From Saussurea involucrata (lineage: Eukaryota > Streptophyta > Magnoliopsida > Asterales > Asteraceae), in the NCBI GenBank assembly GCA_033807775.1, contig CM066321.1, positions 255,676,422-255,740,421 on the forward strand: a DNA stretch of 64,000 nucleotides, in the 5' to 3' direction. This document shows positions 19,755 through 31,216 of this stretch, piece by piece (the stretch's first letter is position 1; every line of letters starts with the position of its first letter). The translations under genes were made by a program, and so were the position numbers. The notes under the pieces were generated by a model. The model did not search any database. It saw only the letters and a program-made list of their open reading frames with translations, and was not told where the DNA came from.

Positions 19755-21371
19755 TCTCAGGTTGGCCGTAAGGTGCTCGACTTCAAGCCGCTGGCAAATG
19801 AGGTACGTCTTGCTACTCTTTTATCTATTCTTAATCCTCCTTCTTCTACTTCTGCGATTCATTCAGTGGAAATCCCCACCGCTGATACCCAAGCTGCACC
19901 CTCCACTCCTTCTCGAAAAAGGAAACAATCTACTTCCCAACTTGGTTCCAAAAGAATCAAGACAACCAAGGAGCAACCCCCCCAGCATTCACATGCTGAA
20001 GACTCCACAACTCATCTTGAAGAGCTGATGGATAGTTCAGTGGTACGCTCTGCCACAACTGAACAAGCCACCCCTTCCATCCCAGCTTCAGCGTCTCTAA
20101 ACGCTGAAGTTATAAACTTGGAACTGAACCCACCTCCTTCAGCCTCTCTAGAGACTGAAGTGATTTTCAGCGAACCCAACGCTGAACCCCGCACCCAACC
20201 CACTTTCTCAACCATCATTCCTCCCACCTCTCCTTTGGTCACTCAATCTCTTCCCCTTTTCTCCTCAACAAACATCTTCCTCAACGACACTACTGCTGAA
20301 CATCTTCAGGGGATGATAGAACAAAACACATGACCTGCAGGTACTTCCAGTCGTCAGGGAACTATTGAAGACGACTATGAAACCTTCTCAGGGTTACGAG
20401 GCTTCGAAAACTTCGCCAACCCGCCTGCAGGTATACACATTATCCCAAACACTTCTCTCTCTCAACCCCAAACTTCTGAGCTTTCCTCTGTTCATAAGTT
20501 AATAACTGTTTCAGGTCCTAATTTGGGGGATATCAACACCTCCCTGAAGGCCCTGGAAACAAAGATGGAATCATACAACACCATTCTCTCCACAAACTCT
20601 TCAATGGTTACAGACGCTGGAGAGAACCTCAAGAAGCTGACTGAGGTTGTTGACACGAAAGCCTCCAAAGCTGATATGGAGAATGTGGATGGCAGCATTG
20701 CAACTTTTGCTACCACCCTCGCTGAAACTTCCTCAAACGTCAACAGTCTCAACCTCACCAACACTACCCTCACAACAAACTTTACCACTCTGTCCAATGA
20801 AGTCACATCATTGAAGACAGAGGTTGGTACTCTTAAGGGTGAGGTTTCGACGTTCAAAGATCTACTTCAGCAGATACTCAATCGCCTGGATGCTCCAAAG
20901 TCTCACTTTACTCAGGCCGATAGAGAAGATCTTCGGAAACTCGCCCTTTCTATATCTGGCCTCGACGACAGATTAGCAGCGGTTGAACTTTGTATGGGAC
21001 TCACTGGCCAAGAAGACAGTGATCCTTATACTACTGATGCTGCTGGTGTTGCTGATATTCCTCTTGCCTCCCCTCCTCATAATGTTGAAGAGGGGGAGAA
21101 GAGAGTTGAAGACCTTCCCCATAATGATGAGGGGGAGAAGAAAAATGAAACTGCTGCTTCTACTTCAAAACCTCAGGGAGTTGAAAACCCTGAGGGAACC
21201 GAGAAACCTCCCTCTGTATCTGAGGGGGAGCAACTCGAAGAGCAACACAAAGAAGCCGTTGTGGATGTGACCGTACCTTACGCTGATGAGGTCGAGTCTT
21301 AAGAAGAAGAAGAAGCTGAAGACGAAGAACCCATCGATATCGATGATGAAGAACCATCATCATCCCCTAAA

Positions 21372-21409
<38 letters not shown>

Positions 21410-21575
21410 CTTCTTCTTCGTTGAGCCCAAGAAGGCCCCTGAGAAAGGGATTTCGATAAACGAACCATCAGGGGAGAAGACAAAGCCTGCAGCATCTGAA
21501 GCTGATCAAGGCAAAAACAAAGGCCTCGCTGCAGAAGGCAATCTGGCTATCCTTCAGATTAAGCCAGCTTTTCAG
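19755..21575 (+). pseudogene. Extra ORF of A, central part
   Basis: It continues the frame of 219-1049 (SQVG then VLDFKPLANEVRL). A Ser/Thr/Pro-rich linker with two short repeats follows, then a coiled coil with heptads at about 20515-20900 (LGDINTSLKALETKMESYN). Next comes an acidic tail in which GAGGGGGAG tracts encode Glu-Gly-Glu (about 21090-21235), then a run of about 13 Asp from (GAT)n at 21374-21409. The frame ends in CAG at an intron. In-frame stops at 20331 (TGA) and 21300 (TAA) inactivate this copy; element B is open at the first site and reads on through the second. Confidence 0.75.
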
Positions 21576-21727
21576 GTACAATATCTTCTATTCCCTTATA
21601 CTGCATCCCTCCTCTATCCCTTATCAATATCAATCCTCCTCTCCATAAAACCTCTATACACTTAACCCTATTCTTTTCTCTTTCTTCCCAACTTTTCTTA
21701 CTTAAACGATCGCTGTGTTTCAGCTAG
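21576..21727 (+). other. Intron in A's extra gene (152 bp)
   Basis: The donor is TTTTCAG|GTACAA and the acceptor is TGTTTCAGCTAG|TCC. Splicing at phase 0 joins the acidic region to the C-terminal frame, which is otherwise out of register. Element B has the same donor and acceptor at the same place with a 139-bp intron (51052-51190). It is T-rich, as plant introns are. Confidence 0.75.
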
Positions 21728-22945
21728 TCCTCTCCCCTGTTTGAGGATCCCGCTGAAGCTCCTACAACTACACCAATAATCCCAGTCTTGGATTTAACCA
21801 CTGAGACTGATGAACCTGAAGAAGAACTGCTCTCTCACAAAAACAGACCTTCCTTGGCTCCTCAAAAGCTAAGTGAAGAGGATCAAGAAAAGAGAGATGC
21901 AATGATCAAACAGCTTGAAGATCAGTGAATCATTCTTCCTCGTGACAAAATCCCTGTTCCCACAAAGTTCAGGATATCATGGAAAGAATACGAGGATCAT
22001 TTAAGAGCTGAAAGATTACTCGCCGAAAAGAAGGAAGCTGAAGAAAAAGATAACGCTCTCGCCATCCAGCTTGTCCAACAATCGGTGAAAGACCCCGCGC
22101 TGAAAAGAACTCCCATTGATGTCCAACGTCAGCTATGGGATGATGCCCAAAGGATCGTTGAAGAAAAGACTAAGGTATCTGATTCGACTTTGGAATGGTG
22201 TAAAGAAATGCTGAACTATCGATCTCGACCATCCAAAATCATCAAGGTAAATATCAGAGGAAAATTGTTCGTAGACGTTCCTGTTGTTGAAGTTGACGTA
22301 TTCAGAGAAGACAAGACCAAGGAAATCTTTTACGCTGCTACATTAGAGAAATTTGGTTTCTCTGAATGGTTGGAAGTGAAATTAGCCATTCAGCGATCTC
22401 GCTCAAAGTTCAAGAGCCATGTCGAGAAAATTTTAAATTCTCAGATCGACTTGGTTTCTTCTGCTGTGGATATTCCTCCTTCCACTCTTCTTCCACCTCA
22501 ACAAAGACGGGCCTCTGCAAAGAAAAAGAAAACCTTAGACTCATGTCCTCCTATACGAAATGAAACAGGTATAGGTTTCTCACGCGAAGAAGTACTTGGT
22601 CGTGACCCTGACCTCTCAGTACTTGACACCTCCCTGCCTCCTGGTGAAACTTTCATCCATGGAAAAGTCTTAAGTGAACCCTATGGCATCTTCTTTTTAG
22701 ACTTCTATGGACGACAACACTTTCAACGCATATCTGAGCTTCCAATCACTCCCATCGAACAACTCAGAGACCTCATATACTGGTGTGAAGTCAGACGCGA
22801 CATTCAGGCATGTCACCTCAAGCCCCTGATCTTTGTAGAAGCAAAGAACAAAAAGGATCAAGGTGTAACGGTCCCTGACTGGATGATTCCCACATCAAAG
22901 ACCCTCGATGAACTTCTCATCAAGGAAGAACCTTTTGACGGATAG
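21728..22945 (+). pseudogene. Extra ORF of A, C-terminal exon
   Basis: 406 codons, starting SSPLFEDPAEAP. It contains a charged helical stretch (KLSEEDQEKRDAM..., later LRAERLLAEKKEAEEKD), then a globular region with RNETGIGFSREEVLG, PYGIFFLDFYG and ITPIEQLRDLIYWC, and the conserved ending LDELLIKEEP. One in-frame TGA at 21926 breaks it. Element B has the same exon open for its whole length. The function is unknown, with no membrane segment or catalytic motif that I recognise. Confidence 0.75.
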
Positions 22946-23213
22946 GATCGCCTTGTAAATCTTTCTATCTTTATCTGTCTACATCTTTTGTACTTGTAAT
23001 TTTATTTGTTGTACTTGTGATTTTTCCACTTCCCTCTGTAACCTTTACTAAGTTTAAAGAAAAATTTTAGCGAATGTACTTTACTCCATCAGTACTGAAA
23101 AGATCCTAGAAAACAGTAAAAGGGACAAATATTTTATGAGTTCTTTTTATCCTTATGTTTTCATTAAATAGCACTTTTCTCTATTGCTATGTCATAATCA
23201 AAGAGGGGGAGAT
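22946..23213 (+). other. A 3' untranslated block and polypurine tract
   Basis: TGTACTTTACTCCATCAGTA and the following 100 bp are nearly identical to B at 52569-52690, more alike than the flanking DNA. AAGAGGGGGAGAT (23201-23213) abuts the 3' LTR. Confidence 0.8.
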
Positions 23214-24161
23214 TGTTAATCCAAACCCTCAGTGATTTGATAATGACCCTCTCTTAACACTTAGTGAAAATTGTAAGTAAATGATATGTATTAGAGTTTC
23301 ACTATCGCTGATAAGTACTAAGACTGTTTCAGTACCGCTGATAGTAACTCTCGCTCTTTAAAGTTAAATAGTCAGCGAACTCTGTTCATCGAGTAGATCT
23401 GAGCCTGTTCAGTCTATGAGATGATCGCTGATAAGTTAGTTGTTTACTTATGATCCCTGAAGACAAGTTTCACGTCAACATATGTTCTACGCTGAAGTCG
23501 AAGATCAAGCTCAAGAACCAGCGACAAGTCTACTAATGAACTGATGCGGATATCAGCGAAACCAAGATTTGTCCACTCAACGTGAAGTATCAAGTAGAAG
23601 ACTTCAGCAATCGCTGAACTTTATCATTCGCTGATAAAGAACTGTTTCAACGAAAGCTGATCATGAAGTCTCCTTACAAAGTACTATTGTCTTACCTCCC
23701 TTGCACGTCTCCGTACGAACTGTCAGAACGGACATCCTTTTTGTCTATGATCGTACAATAAACTATGATTCTATACTGTGCACCATGCGGCTACTAAGGT
23801 TGTCTACAAAGGTCAATGACATGCAACCACTCAGCTGCTGCCACGTGTACAGCAATACTGCCATGCATTAAATGCATGCAGTATATAAGAAGAACCCTAC
23901 TTCAGAAATGAAGTGTGCTCAGACCATCTTCTTCTTTCTATCTGTGTGTTAGGTTATTATTCGTAATTTCCTTATCTCCTTCTAGTGCAAGAAACTTAGT
24001 GTTCTTAACTTGTTTATATTAGGTTAATCCTTAATCTTGTTCCGCAACAAGTTGTAAATTGTCTTGATTTATCAATAAACAATTTAGAAAAGTAAAAATC
24101 GTGTGTTTGTATTCAACCCCCCCCCCCTTCTACAAACTTGTATAACCCTTTGGGACCAACA
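23214..24161 (+). repeat. A 3' LTR
   Basis: 948 bp, TGTTAATCC...GGGACCAACA. It is clearly related to B's LTRs but diverged. CGCTGA/TCAGCG words cluster at 23300-23640. The C run after ATTCAA and the TTGTTCCGCAACAA motif are present. Confidence 0.9.
23842..23889 (+). promoter_or_regulatory. A LTR promoter: G-box, palindrome, TATA
   Basis: CACGTG at 23842, ATGCATTAAATGCAT near 23863 and TATATAAG at 23882 occur in the same order and spacing as in B. Confidence 0.6.
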
Positions 24162-26574
24162 CTAATATAGGAGGATAGTGACTACACCAAGAACTCTCGG
24201 ATCATCTTAGAAATTATGTATATCCGAAAGGATGAACCGAACCTTATTCAATATGGTTCGCTCTATGATGAGAGGAAGTACTATTCCTATATCAATTCGG
24301 AATTCTGCCCTAGTTAAAGTAAACTCGACCCAAAACCTACCAAATGCATATATTGTAGAATATACTATAAATTGTTTTATATACCGATTCTACAATCCCA
24401 CAAACAATAAAATTGTTTATTGTTCCAAAGCCGAGTTCTTAGAAAACAAGATTTTAATGAGCAAGGCAAATGGGAGATTTAAAGAACTTGAAGGGAATCA
24501 AGAACTTCATAATCTAATGCACTTATTGGTTGGCACTAGTTATCAAACAAAGGTTGTTGAAACTGAGCAATTTGATTGATCAGAAACTTAGTAAAAACAC
24601 CAAGTGTTCGCAAATCTAGTAGAATCATTCAGAAATTCGAGAGATATCGATTTCTTATAACTAATAAAGAATGATGTATGACTGGGTTCTAGTAAACCCA
24701 TCAACTGCTAAAATGCTATGTCAGATTCTGAATCTAGTGAGTGGCTTAGAGTCATGAACACTGAGATACAATCCGTTCATGGATCAGTACAAGTATCACA
24801 AAGCAAAAGTCTTTATTTTGACAGGAAAATTAAAAGTTTAATTTTCATCAAAATAAAAGATGATTCATGCATTTACTAAAACTAGTGGGAGCGCAGTCAA
24901 ATTCGTAATCCTGTATGTGCAAGACATACTAGTATTTGGAAATTAACTTTCCGACTTAGCAAGACATCATGTCTTGGCTCGGACAGTATTTCCTTAATAA
25001 AAGACTTAGAAAAGGCTAATTGTGTTCTTGGAATAAAGATCTTTAGAGATTAGATCAAGACGACTTATAGGTTTAAGTCAAAGTGCATATGTTGACATGA
25101 TCTTGAAAGGTTCAAGATGCAAGGCTCTAAAGGTAGTTTCTTGCAAGTATGATATGACATCATTTTGAGTATGTCCAAAATGATTGGTATTCCATATGCT
25201 TCGGAAAATTGGATCTATCATATATGCCATGAAATGCACTAGATCGAGTGTATCATAATGCTTTAGAGCATAAGAAGCAGATACCAACGAAATACGAGGG
25301 AAGGTCATTGGATGACTAAAAAGAACAATTTAAGGTACTTACGAAGAACCAGAGAAATGTTCCTTAAATGAGGGTTGGAAAAAGATCATAGTAAAATGCT
25401 GCACTAATGATAGCTTCCATAAAAATCGAGAAGGTTCTCGATCACAAAAGGGAAATGTCTTCATTATGAATGAATAAGTAGTTCGTTTGAAAAGGTTCCA
25501 AGCGAAGTTAAAGTTGCATAATACACTACAAAATAAGAATAACACTGCTGCTTTAGAAGCTGCAAAAGAAAGATGCTTGGATGAAAGAGTTCATTGAAAA
25601 GCTAGGTAGATGCCTCCCATTCAGGATTATCTAGAAATTCTTTGTGAGAATGTGGGTACCATTACGCAAGCTAAAGGACCCGATGTCACATCAGAGTACC
25701 AAGCATCTACTCCAAACATTTAACTATATTCAGAATAAAGTTAAAAATGGAGAAGTTAGTATTCACAAAGTTCACACAAATCAATTAGATTTGGATTTAG
25801 TATTTGGATATTGGAACAAGTTAAGCAACACGTATTGTATTTAAACTAGATATATAGGATATGATCTTTTACATACTCGTTGTGTTCTAATTAGCATGTT
25901 TTAATCCTTGAATAAACCAGTTATTCTAAAATGTCCATAGTCGATCATAGTTGTGGGAACAACCATGAAGTAAGACTAATATGAATTGGATTGGTTGACT
26001 TTTAAAAGTAAAAGTGGCAAGTTGTTGCAACCAAGTTCATAGGTACTTGTTAGGGAACATGTATTGGACCTGACCCGCTTCAAGATCACCTCATGGATCG
26101 TCGTCATAAGTGATTCTTGAATAAAAGGTAGTATCTTTGTATCCTTCGACCTGAGATACATATTTGGGACTCAAGTGTAGGGAGTGTTATGCTTTGATAT
26201 GGTTAACCGCTGTTCTTGAAAAAGGCAGCTATAAAGGCCATTATTGGGCATGGCATGAACTGCATGAGAGGCGTATGTAGTCAAGATGGGATTTGTCTCT
26301 CTTAATGTGTTAAGAGTGAGACATCTAAGGCGCCTTACCAAAGTTGAACCATAAATGAGAATGATAGTGATCCATGTCTCATGTTCAACATGATGTCTAA
26401 ACAAATGGATAACTGATACCACACCTCTTACATTAATTGAAGCTATGAGCTTGTAGGAATTAGATGTTACTGAATGGCTTTTACAGTCATATATTGCTGG
26501 GGGCAGTGAGATGTTGCTAGACGTCCACCACTGCCTATATCATTCTATAATACAATCTTGAGCAAGTGGGAGAT
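24162..26574 (+). pseudogene. Decayed copia pol (integrase to RNase H)
   Basis: This is an old fragment with many stops and shifts. Near 24230 NRTLFNMVRSMM and then a region ending FYNPTNNKIVYCSKAEF mark the integrase C-terminal part. Near 24925 a damaged VLYVDDIL-like box appears. Near 25190 IPYAS and IYHICHEM match the region after RT. Near 25540-25840 the RNase H ending is traceable. It ends at AGCAAGTGGGAGAT, a polypurine tract, at 26561-26574. The LTR expected after it is obscured by the next element. Confidence 0.6.
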
Positions 26575-28196
26575 TGTTGGTTCCATATGTGGTACGTGCG
26601 AAATGTGTATTTTAATCGCAGTGGGTTGCAAACTGTCCACAGTGGGAAGTGCAAGTGTACACTGTCCACTATGATCGTCACAGCAAGTAATAGTTGGTAA
26701 AATACCAGAATCGAATCCACAGAGACTGGACAATCAAGACAATATGGTTCTCATGAGCTCCTTTTACAAGTTTCAATAACAGAAGAAAATAGTTTGGTTT
26801 GTTTGGTGAAAAGCTATTTTAACGATTTTTGTTAAGATTAAAAAGAAGGAATGTAGGTTAGATTTTCTCTAGATTTTATACTAAATACTTGGTCTTCAAA
26901 GTGATCCTTGTATTCTGATCCTTGTATTCGAGGTGGGCATTTTCGCTAGAAAAGCCCGGTTACAAAATACTCACACCGTTAAGATAAAAATCCCATACTC
27001 TTAGTATTTATTGTTTTGTCAATGGTAATCTCAAAAGTGGACCTTTTCAGGCCTCGATGGAATGTGTAGAGACAAATACTCTAAGTGTTTTTAGATACAC
27101 CAACTAGCTTGCCTACTACTCAAGTGGGATGAGATTAGCTCACTGTACCGACCTCACTTTCGTAAGTGTCATAAGAATTCGTTCGAATCCCCTAGCATCA
27201 TCCAAGCTCGTGTCACTGCGTTCTACTCATTTATGAGTTAAGAACTAGATATTAGATCCTTGAAAGTGATCGGCTTGTTCGCATCCTTGGGCATGAATCG
27301 AGAATGAATGACCAAAACAAGAAATATTCCAAGTATAAAGGTTACTCAAGCATTTTTAATAAAATCCAGGTACTTCTCCTTCCTACATCCCTAAGGATGA
27401 TTAGCCCATAACTAAAGTAAGGAAAGCAAAAGAGTAGAAGTTGCACATAATAAAACTGAAAGTGACTTGAATTTAGCCCACAGTGGGGAACGAGAATTCG
27501 CCCCTGTCACTGTGTATTACGAATTACAAGAAAGAAATACATAAATTTAAAGTTTAACTAATGCAGTAAAATCAAGAACTAAAGTTACACTAATGTGGTA
27601 GTTGAGAGAATTCAAGACTAAACAAGCATATACCAACATAAAACATCTATCAAAAACTATTAGAAAAGTGAATGCAATAAATGGTATCCAAGGTCCCTTT
27701 TTATACTAGGTGGAAGAGAGCTTAGGTATGGCATAAAACATGGGTTTGTCCCATGTATCAGATCTGAAGATTTGCACCATCCCTTGAATAGTATTCACCT
27801 TTTCACCAAAACCACTTTAAGGACAAAGTGGTTGTACCTTTTACTATTCATTTTTAAGGAAGGTGTCTTTGTACTTTTTCCAGCTCATTTTGACCTTCCC
27901 TCTGAACCTTCCTTTCTCCAGAATATTTTCATCCCAATTAGTAGTTTCTTTCTCCTTTTGCTTCTCGTCAGCTTGATAGTGGGATCCGGAGTGGGCACTC
28001 CGCACGTCACTGCGGATAAAACGTGAAAAACACCCAAATTCCACCAAATAATTTATTAAAGACTATGGTTTACTCCTTTGCTTGTTTTCGTGAAATATAC
28101 CAAGAATGGGGGTTTTGAGAAGTGAAAATGGCTAAAATTGAGAAAATAAAATGTAAAATAAAAGGAAATAATAACTCTAAAAATAGAGTTATCACA
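26575..28196 (-). repeat. Probable LTR on the minus strand
   Basis: On the minus strand it begins TGTGATAACTCTATTTTTAG, preceded by AAGTTTGAGGT, a plausible polypurine tract, and by GGGGACAAGTAATGG, a phrase I associate with Athila/Tat-like 3' regions. It ends near 26575-26590; the exact edge is ambiguous because ACCAACA and ACCACA both occur. CCACAGTGGG/CCCACTGTG words recur (26640, 27480, and outside at 28752 and 28815). No partner LTR is in the window. Confidence 0.45.
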
Positions 28197-29681
28197 ACCT
28201 CAAACTTAAACCATTACTTGTCCCCAAGTAATAAAAAAAGAAAGAATAAAAATGAAATTGTGCACTATGAGTTTCAGGTACTTACTTTGCTTTGAATGGG
28301 CGTTGATCTCCTTCCTCCGATACTTCATTCGGTTCCAAACTTAAAAACTTCACTTTTATACATGACGAAATCTTTCCCTTGTTTACCATTGATCAATAGG
28401 GCTTTCTTGGGTTCGAAGGGTTTATGGCTTTGAATATTTTCCCAAGGGTTTTGGCAAGTATTTCCAAACATGGACCGGAGATATCGCTTTGAGATTTTTA
28501 TTTCAAGAAGTGGGTGTTTTGTATTTTGCAAGGGTAAGCACGTACACTTTCAGGCTTTATTTGGGTATGACTATTTTTTCTTCTGATGGTCCAGAATAGG
28601 CACACCATCTTTTCTGGGAGTGAGCACTTTGACGGTCCAGAAAAGGCACGCCATCAATTTTTGCGTAGTGACACTCTGATTTTCTTCTGTTTTTGGGTTT
28701 TTTTTGGGAGGTGGGTATGGTTTTACCCACCTCAAACTTAGATTTCACAGTGTCCCCACTGTGGGCAGACTGGAAGTCACTCTGGAAGTTCCCTCACCTC
28801 AAACTTAAAAGTTCACAGTGTTCCCACTGTGACATGGAAATATGGGGCGAACGTGGTGGTTGCGGGTACAAAAAGGGTTGTGTTTGGATGCGAAAAAATG
28901 GCCTATATCATTTCATGGTATAAAGTTGAGATTTGTACTTACAAAAGGGACTTTTTTAGTCGGAAGCCGAAAGTTGTACCTTGAAATGGAAACGAAATCA
29001 ACAAGCATTCAAATAATAAAAACGTTAGTACCCAAAAGTACCTACCTAGCGGTAGGATTTCATGCATTCACAACCAAAATAAAAATGTAGCAAATTGTCA
29101 GAAAGCCTAGCCATAGGCATAAAACATAAACCAAACATAAATTAAAATTGTTTTTGGGAGCAAACGAGTGAAACCACCTTTTTTTGCAGTTTGGTGATCA
29201 TCTTTCTTCTCAGAACATACTGAGCTTTCTTCCTTCTTTGTAGCAGTTTGGTGATCATCTTCTTATTCTTTTCTATCTTGGTGTTTTGATGAAGAACCAC
29301 CTTTTTTTGCTCATCAATCTCCTTTTGCTGATTCAGGACATCAATATTGATGTTGGCAATGGTTTCCATCAATTCCTCATAAGTATATCTATCCTCACCC
29401 TGTTTAGGAGTGTTTACCTCCGTTAAAGGATCACTGGAAATTTTAGTAGGTGTCTTTTGCCTAGCAAAAGCACTGCCTACTCCCATGGTTTCTTGGCGCC
29501 TGGGTCCTCTGAATTTTTTCACATTCTGAGTTGCCGTGGGGAAGGTCTTATTGATGTTACCACTGTCCTTCTCTTTGCTAGCAGAAGTAGTGGCAGCCTT
29601 GCAGCCCACATGCTCATCCTTCTCCCTAGAGAGCACCTTCTTGGGGTTGGGAGACACCCCTGTGGTTTCCCTTTCGATATT
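28197..29681 (-). other. Interior of the minus-strand element
   Basis: Mostly noncoding. Two imperfect copies of a 24-bp phrase (GGTCCAGAAAAGGCACGCCA and variant) lie about 45 bp apart at 28588 and 28634. CACAGTG words are frequent. One ORF is described separately. Confidence 0.35.
29142..29657 (-). CDS. Hypothetical coiled-coil ORF (171 residues)
   Basis: Unrecognised. The N-terminal half is basic and Ser/Thr-rich. The C-terminal half has charged heptads (YEELMETIANINIDVLNQQK and on), predicting a coiled coil. It sits at the 3' end of a degenerate element and may be the tail of an env-position or gag-like ORF. The LTR at 29682 truncates whatever lay upstream. Coding status is uncertain. Confidence 0.35.
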   Translation of the reverse strand: MSPNPKKVLSREKDEHVGCKAATTSASKEKDSGNINKTFPTATQNVKKFRGPRRQETMGVGSAFARQKTPTKISSDPLTEVNTPKQGEDRYTYEELMETIANINIDVLNQQKEIDEQKKVVLHQNTKIEKNKKMITKLLQRRKKAQYVLRRKMITKLQKKVVSLVCSQKQF

Positions 29682-30383
29682 CTCTAATATCAGAATCGAA
29701 TCTTAACAAGACTAATAAGACTTAGAATTCAGAATTAAAGAATCTGCGGAAAAGAACTTTAATTCACACAATCAAAGAACAATATATCAGATAACATAAA
29801 CTGTTTGTATTCAATGCTTCGACTCACAAGATTACAACCAAACCTCAATCTTGATGAACAGGCTCAATCAAGACGACTTCTACTTCTCTAGAAATAGGGT
29901 TCTAAACCTTGAGGTTAATTCTCTCTAAACAAAATCGAATTCTGTATCTCACGTATACATAATGTGTATTTCTCTGTTCTCGAATAGCTATCTATAAACA
30001 TCTTTTTATACACAATAAGTACAAGATAACTATCAAAAATAAATTGATCTTCTGAATCTTCTTTAAGCATATCTTCATTCATTCCACGTTTATCTCCAAA
30101 ATCTTCGTATCCCAAACTTATCACATCAGCAGTATTAATCTTCATTCAGCATGAGCAGTACTAATATTCTCCAGCAGCACTAATTCATTCCAGCAATATT
30201 AATTTGTTCCAGCAGCATTAACTTGTTTAGCAGTACTAACTCATTCCAGCAGCATTAACTTGATTAGCAGTACTAACTTGACTAGCAGTACTAACTTGAT
30301 CTGGCAGCACTAATGTTGTTCTGGCAGTAGTAATGTAGTTCTGGCAGTACTAATCATACTTAGCAAATCTTCAGTTCCCAACA
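29682..30383 (-). repeat. Single LTR with 19-bp periodic motif array
   Basis: On the minus strand it begins TGTTGGGAACTGAAG at 30383 and contains copia-like U5 features (TTCCGCAGATTC). It is flanked by ATATT on both sides (29677-29681 and 30384-30388). The inner edge reads CTCTAATATCA, which resembles a damaged primer site, so the copy may be a solo LTR plus part of its neighbour. An AGCAGYAYTAA array occupies 30127-30353. Confidence 0.55.
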
Positions 30384-30904
30384 ATATTGCATGGCTAGGT
30401 GATTTTCTATTGGCCCTCTTGGGTGGCAAAAGGAAGAGATCCTGTTCATATACTTGGAACTTACTCATACATGCATACTACTTGTGAAAAACAACTAGCC
30501 ATCACTCTCTCTTCTTCCTCTCTCCCATTTTTGGCCGAAAACCACCACCGTTGGTGGTGGTTTTGTTCTTCTTTTTCAAAGTCTATTGTAGTCTTGAAGA
30601 AGAAGCTCTCTTTTGCATTTTTGATCTAGAAAGTACTAGCATACAAAGGTGTTGGAGCTTGTTGGTGGACTTCTCTAGAGGAACTCTAACTTGAGTTCTT
30701 GCCATCTTCTCCAACAAGAAGTCATAAACAAAGGTCTACAAAGGTTGTAATTTCTTAAAACCCCCTATGATTGTTTTTAATCTTTCATGTTCATGCAAAT
30801 GGATCCTTTGTGGGTAATGAAATGTTTTTCATGTTGTTCAATTTTTAAGCTTCCGTTGCACATTTTTATGATCTTTGAAATCATGTTTTGAACAAAACCC
30901 AACA
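30384..30904 (+). repeat. Probable copia LTR fragment
   Basis: The right end has CTTCCGTTGCACATTTTT, then ATGATC, then AAAACCCAACA, a common copia LTR ending. An inverted ACCACCACC/GGTGGTGGT pair lies at 30540. The left edge is lost at the neighbouring LTR. Confidence 0.4.
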
Positions 30905-31216
30905 ATATATATTTAAATTATAAGTTTTCTTTTTAATGCTTTGAATTTTTAATGTTTTGGAATTGGTTAGAACTTATTAGTTTGAACTAAAATTTAGATT
31001 TCTAATGCTTTCATTTGAATTTTGGATTTGTAATTTTTGTTAATTTTCGATATTTAATTTTTAGTTTTATAAATGTTAAACGGGTTAGGCGGGTCGGGTT
31101 AGGGTTGGGATTTTCTGACCCGTTTATTAAACGGGTCGGGTTAGGGTCAAGCATTCTCAACCCGTTTGACTTTGAACCCGACATGAATCCGACACGACAC
31201 GACCCGTTTGCCAGGT
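30905..31216. mobile_element. AT-rich DNA and hAT-like non-autonomous remnant
   Basis: 30905-31075 is AT-rich with nothing recognised. At 31078-31216 there are repeated AACGGGTCGGGTTAGGG and ACCCGTTT words. The right edge GACCCGTTTGCCAGGTCTA is typical of non-autonomous hAT-like termini in plants. A matching left terminus is not evident. Confidence 0.4.

Larger units (their letters stand above)
1..24161 (+). mobile_element. Element A: Sirevirus-type Ty1/copia retrotransposon, 3' half only
   Basis: Only the extra-ORF region, polypurine tract and 3' LTR of this element lie in the window; its 5' LTR, gag and pol would lie to the left. Outside the 1050-19749 insertion it matches element B (41854-53671) in order and in protein sequence: the extra ORF, the conserved intron, a shared 3' untranslated block, AGAGGGGGAGAT, and an LTR starting TGTTAATCC and ending GGGACCAACA. 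It was interrupted when chromovirus E entered its extra ORF. Its own target duplication cannot be tested because the left end is missing; the right flank begins CTAAT. Confidence 0.85.

Noticed and set aside
20431..20514. Possible 84-bp intron in A's extra gene (CAG|GTATAC ... TTTCAG|GTCC)
   Set aside because: The length is a multiple of three without stops, the matching segment in B is open and similar in protein, and B lacks the donor. It reads better as coding.
28693..29090. Plus-strand ORFs in the minus-strand element
   Set aside because: They overlap noncoding repeats of CACAGTG and GGTCCAG phrases and have no recognisable protein.
30127..30353. CRISPR-like regular repeats
   Set aside because: The repeat is only about 11 bp with degenerate bases, spacers are about 8 bp, and the context is a plant LTR.
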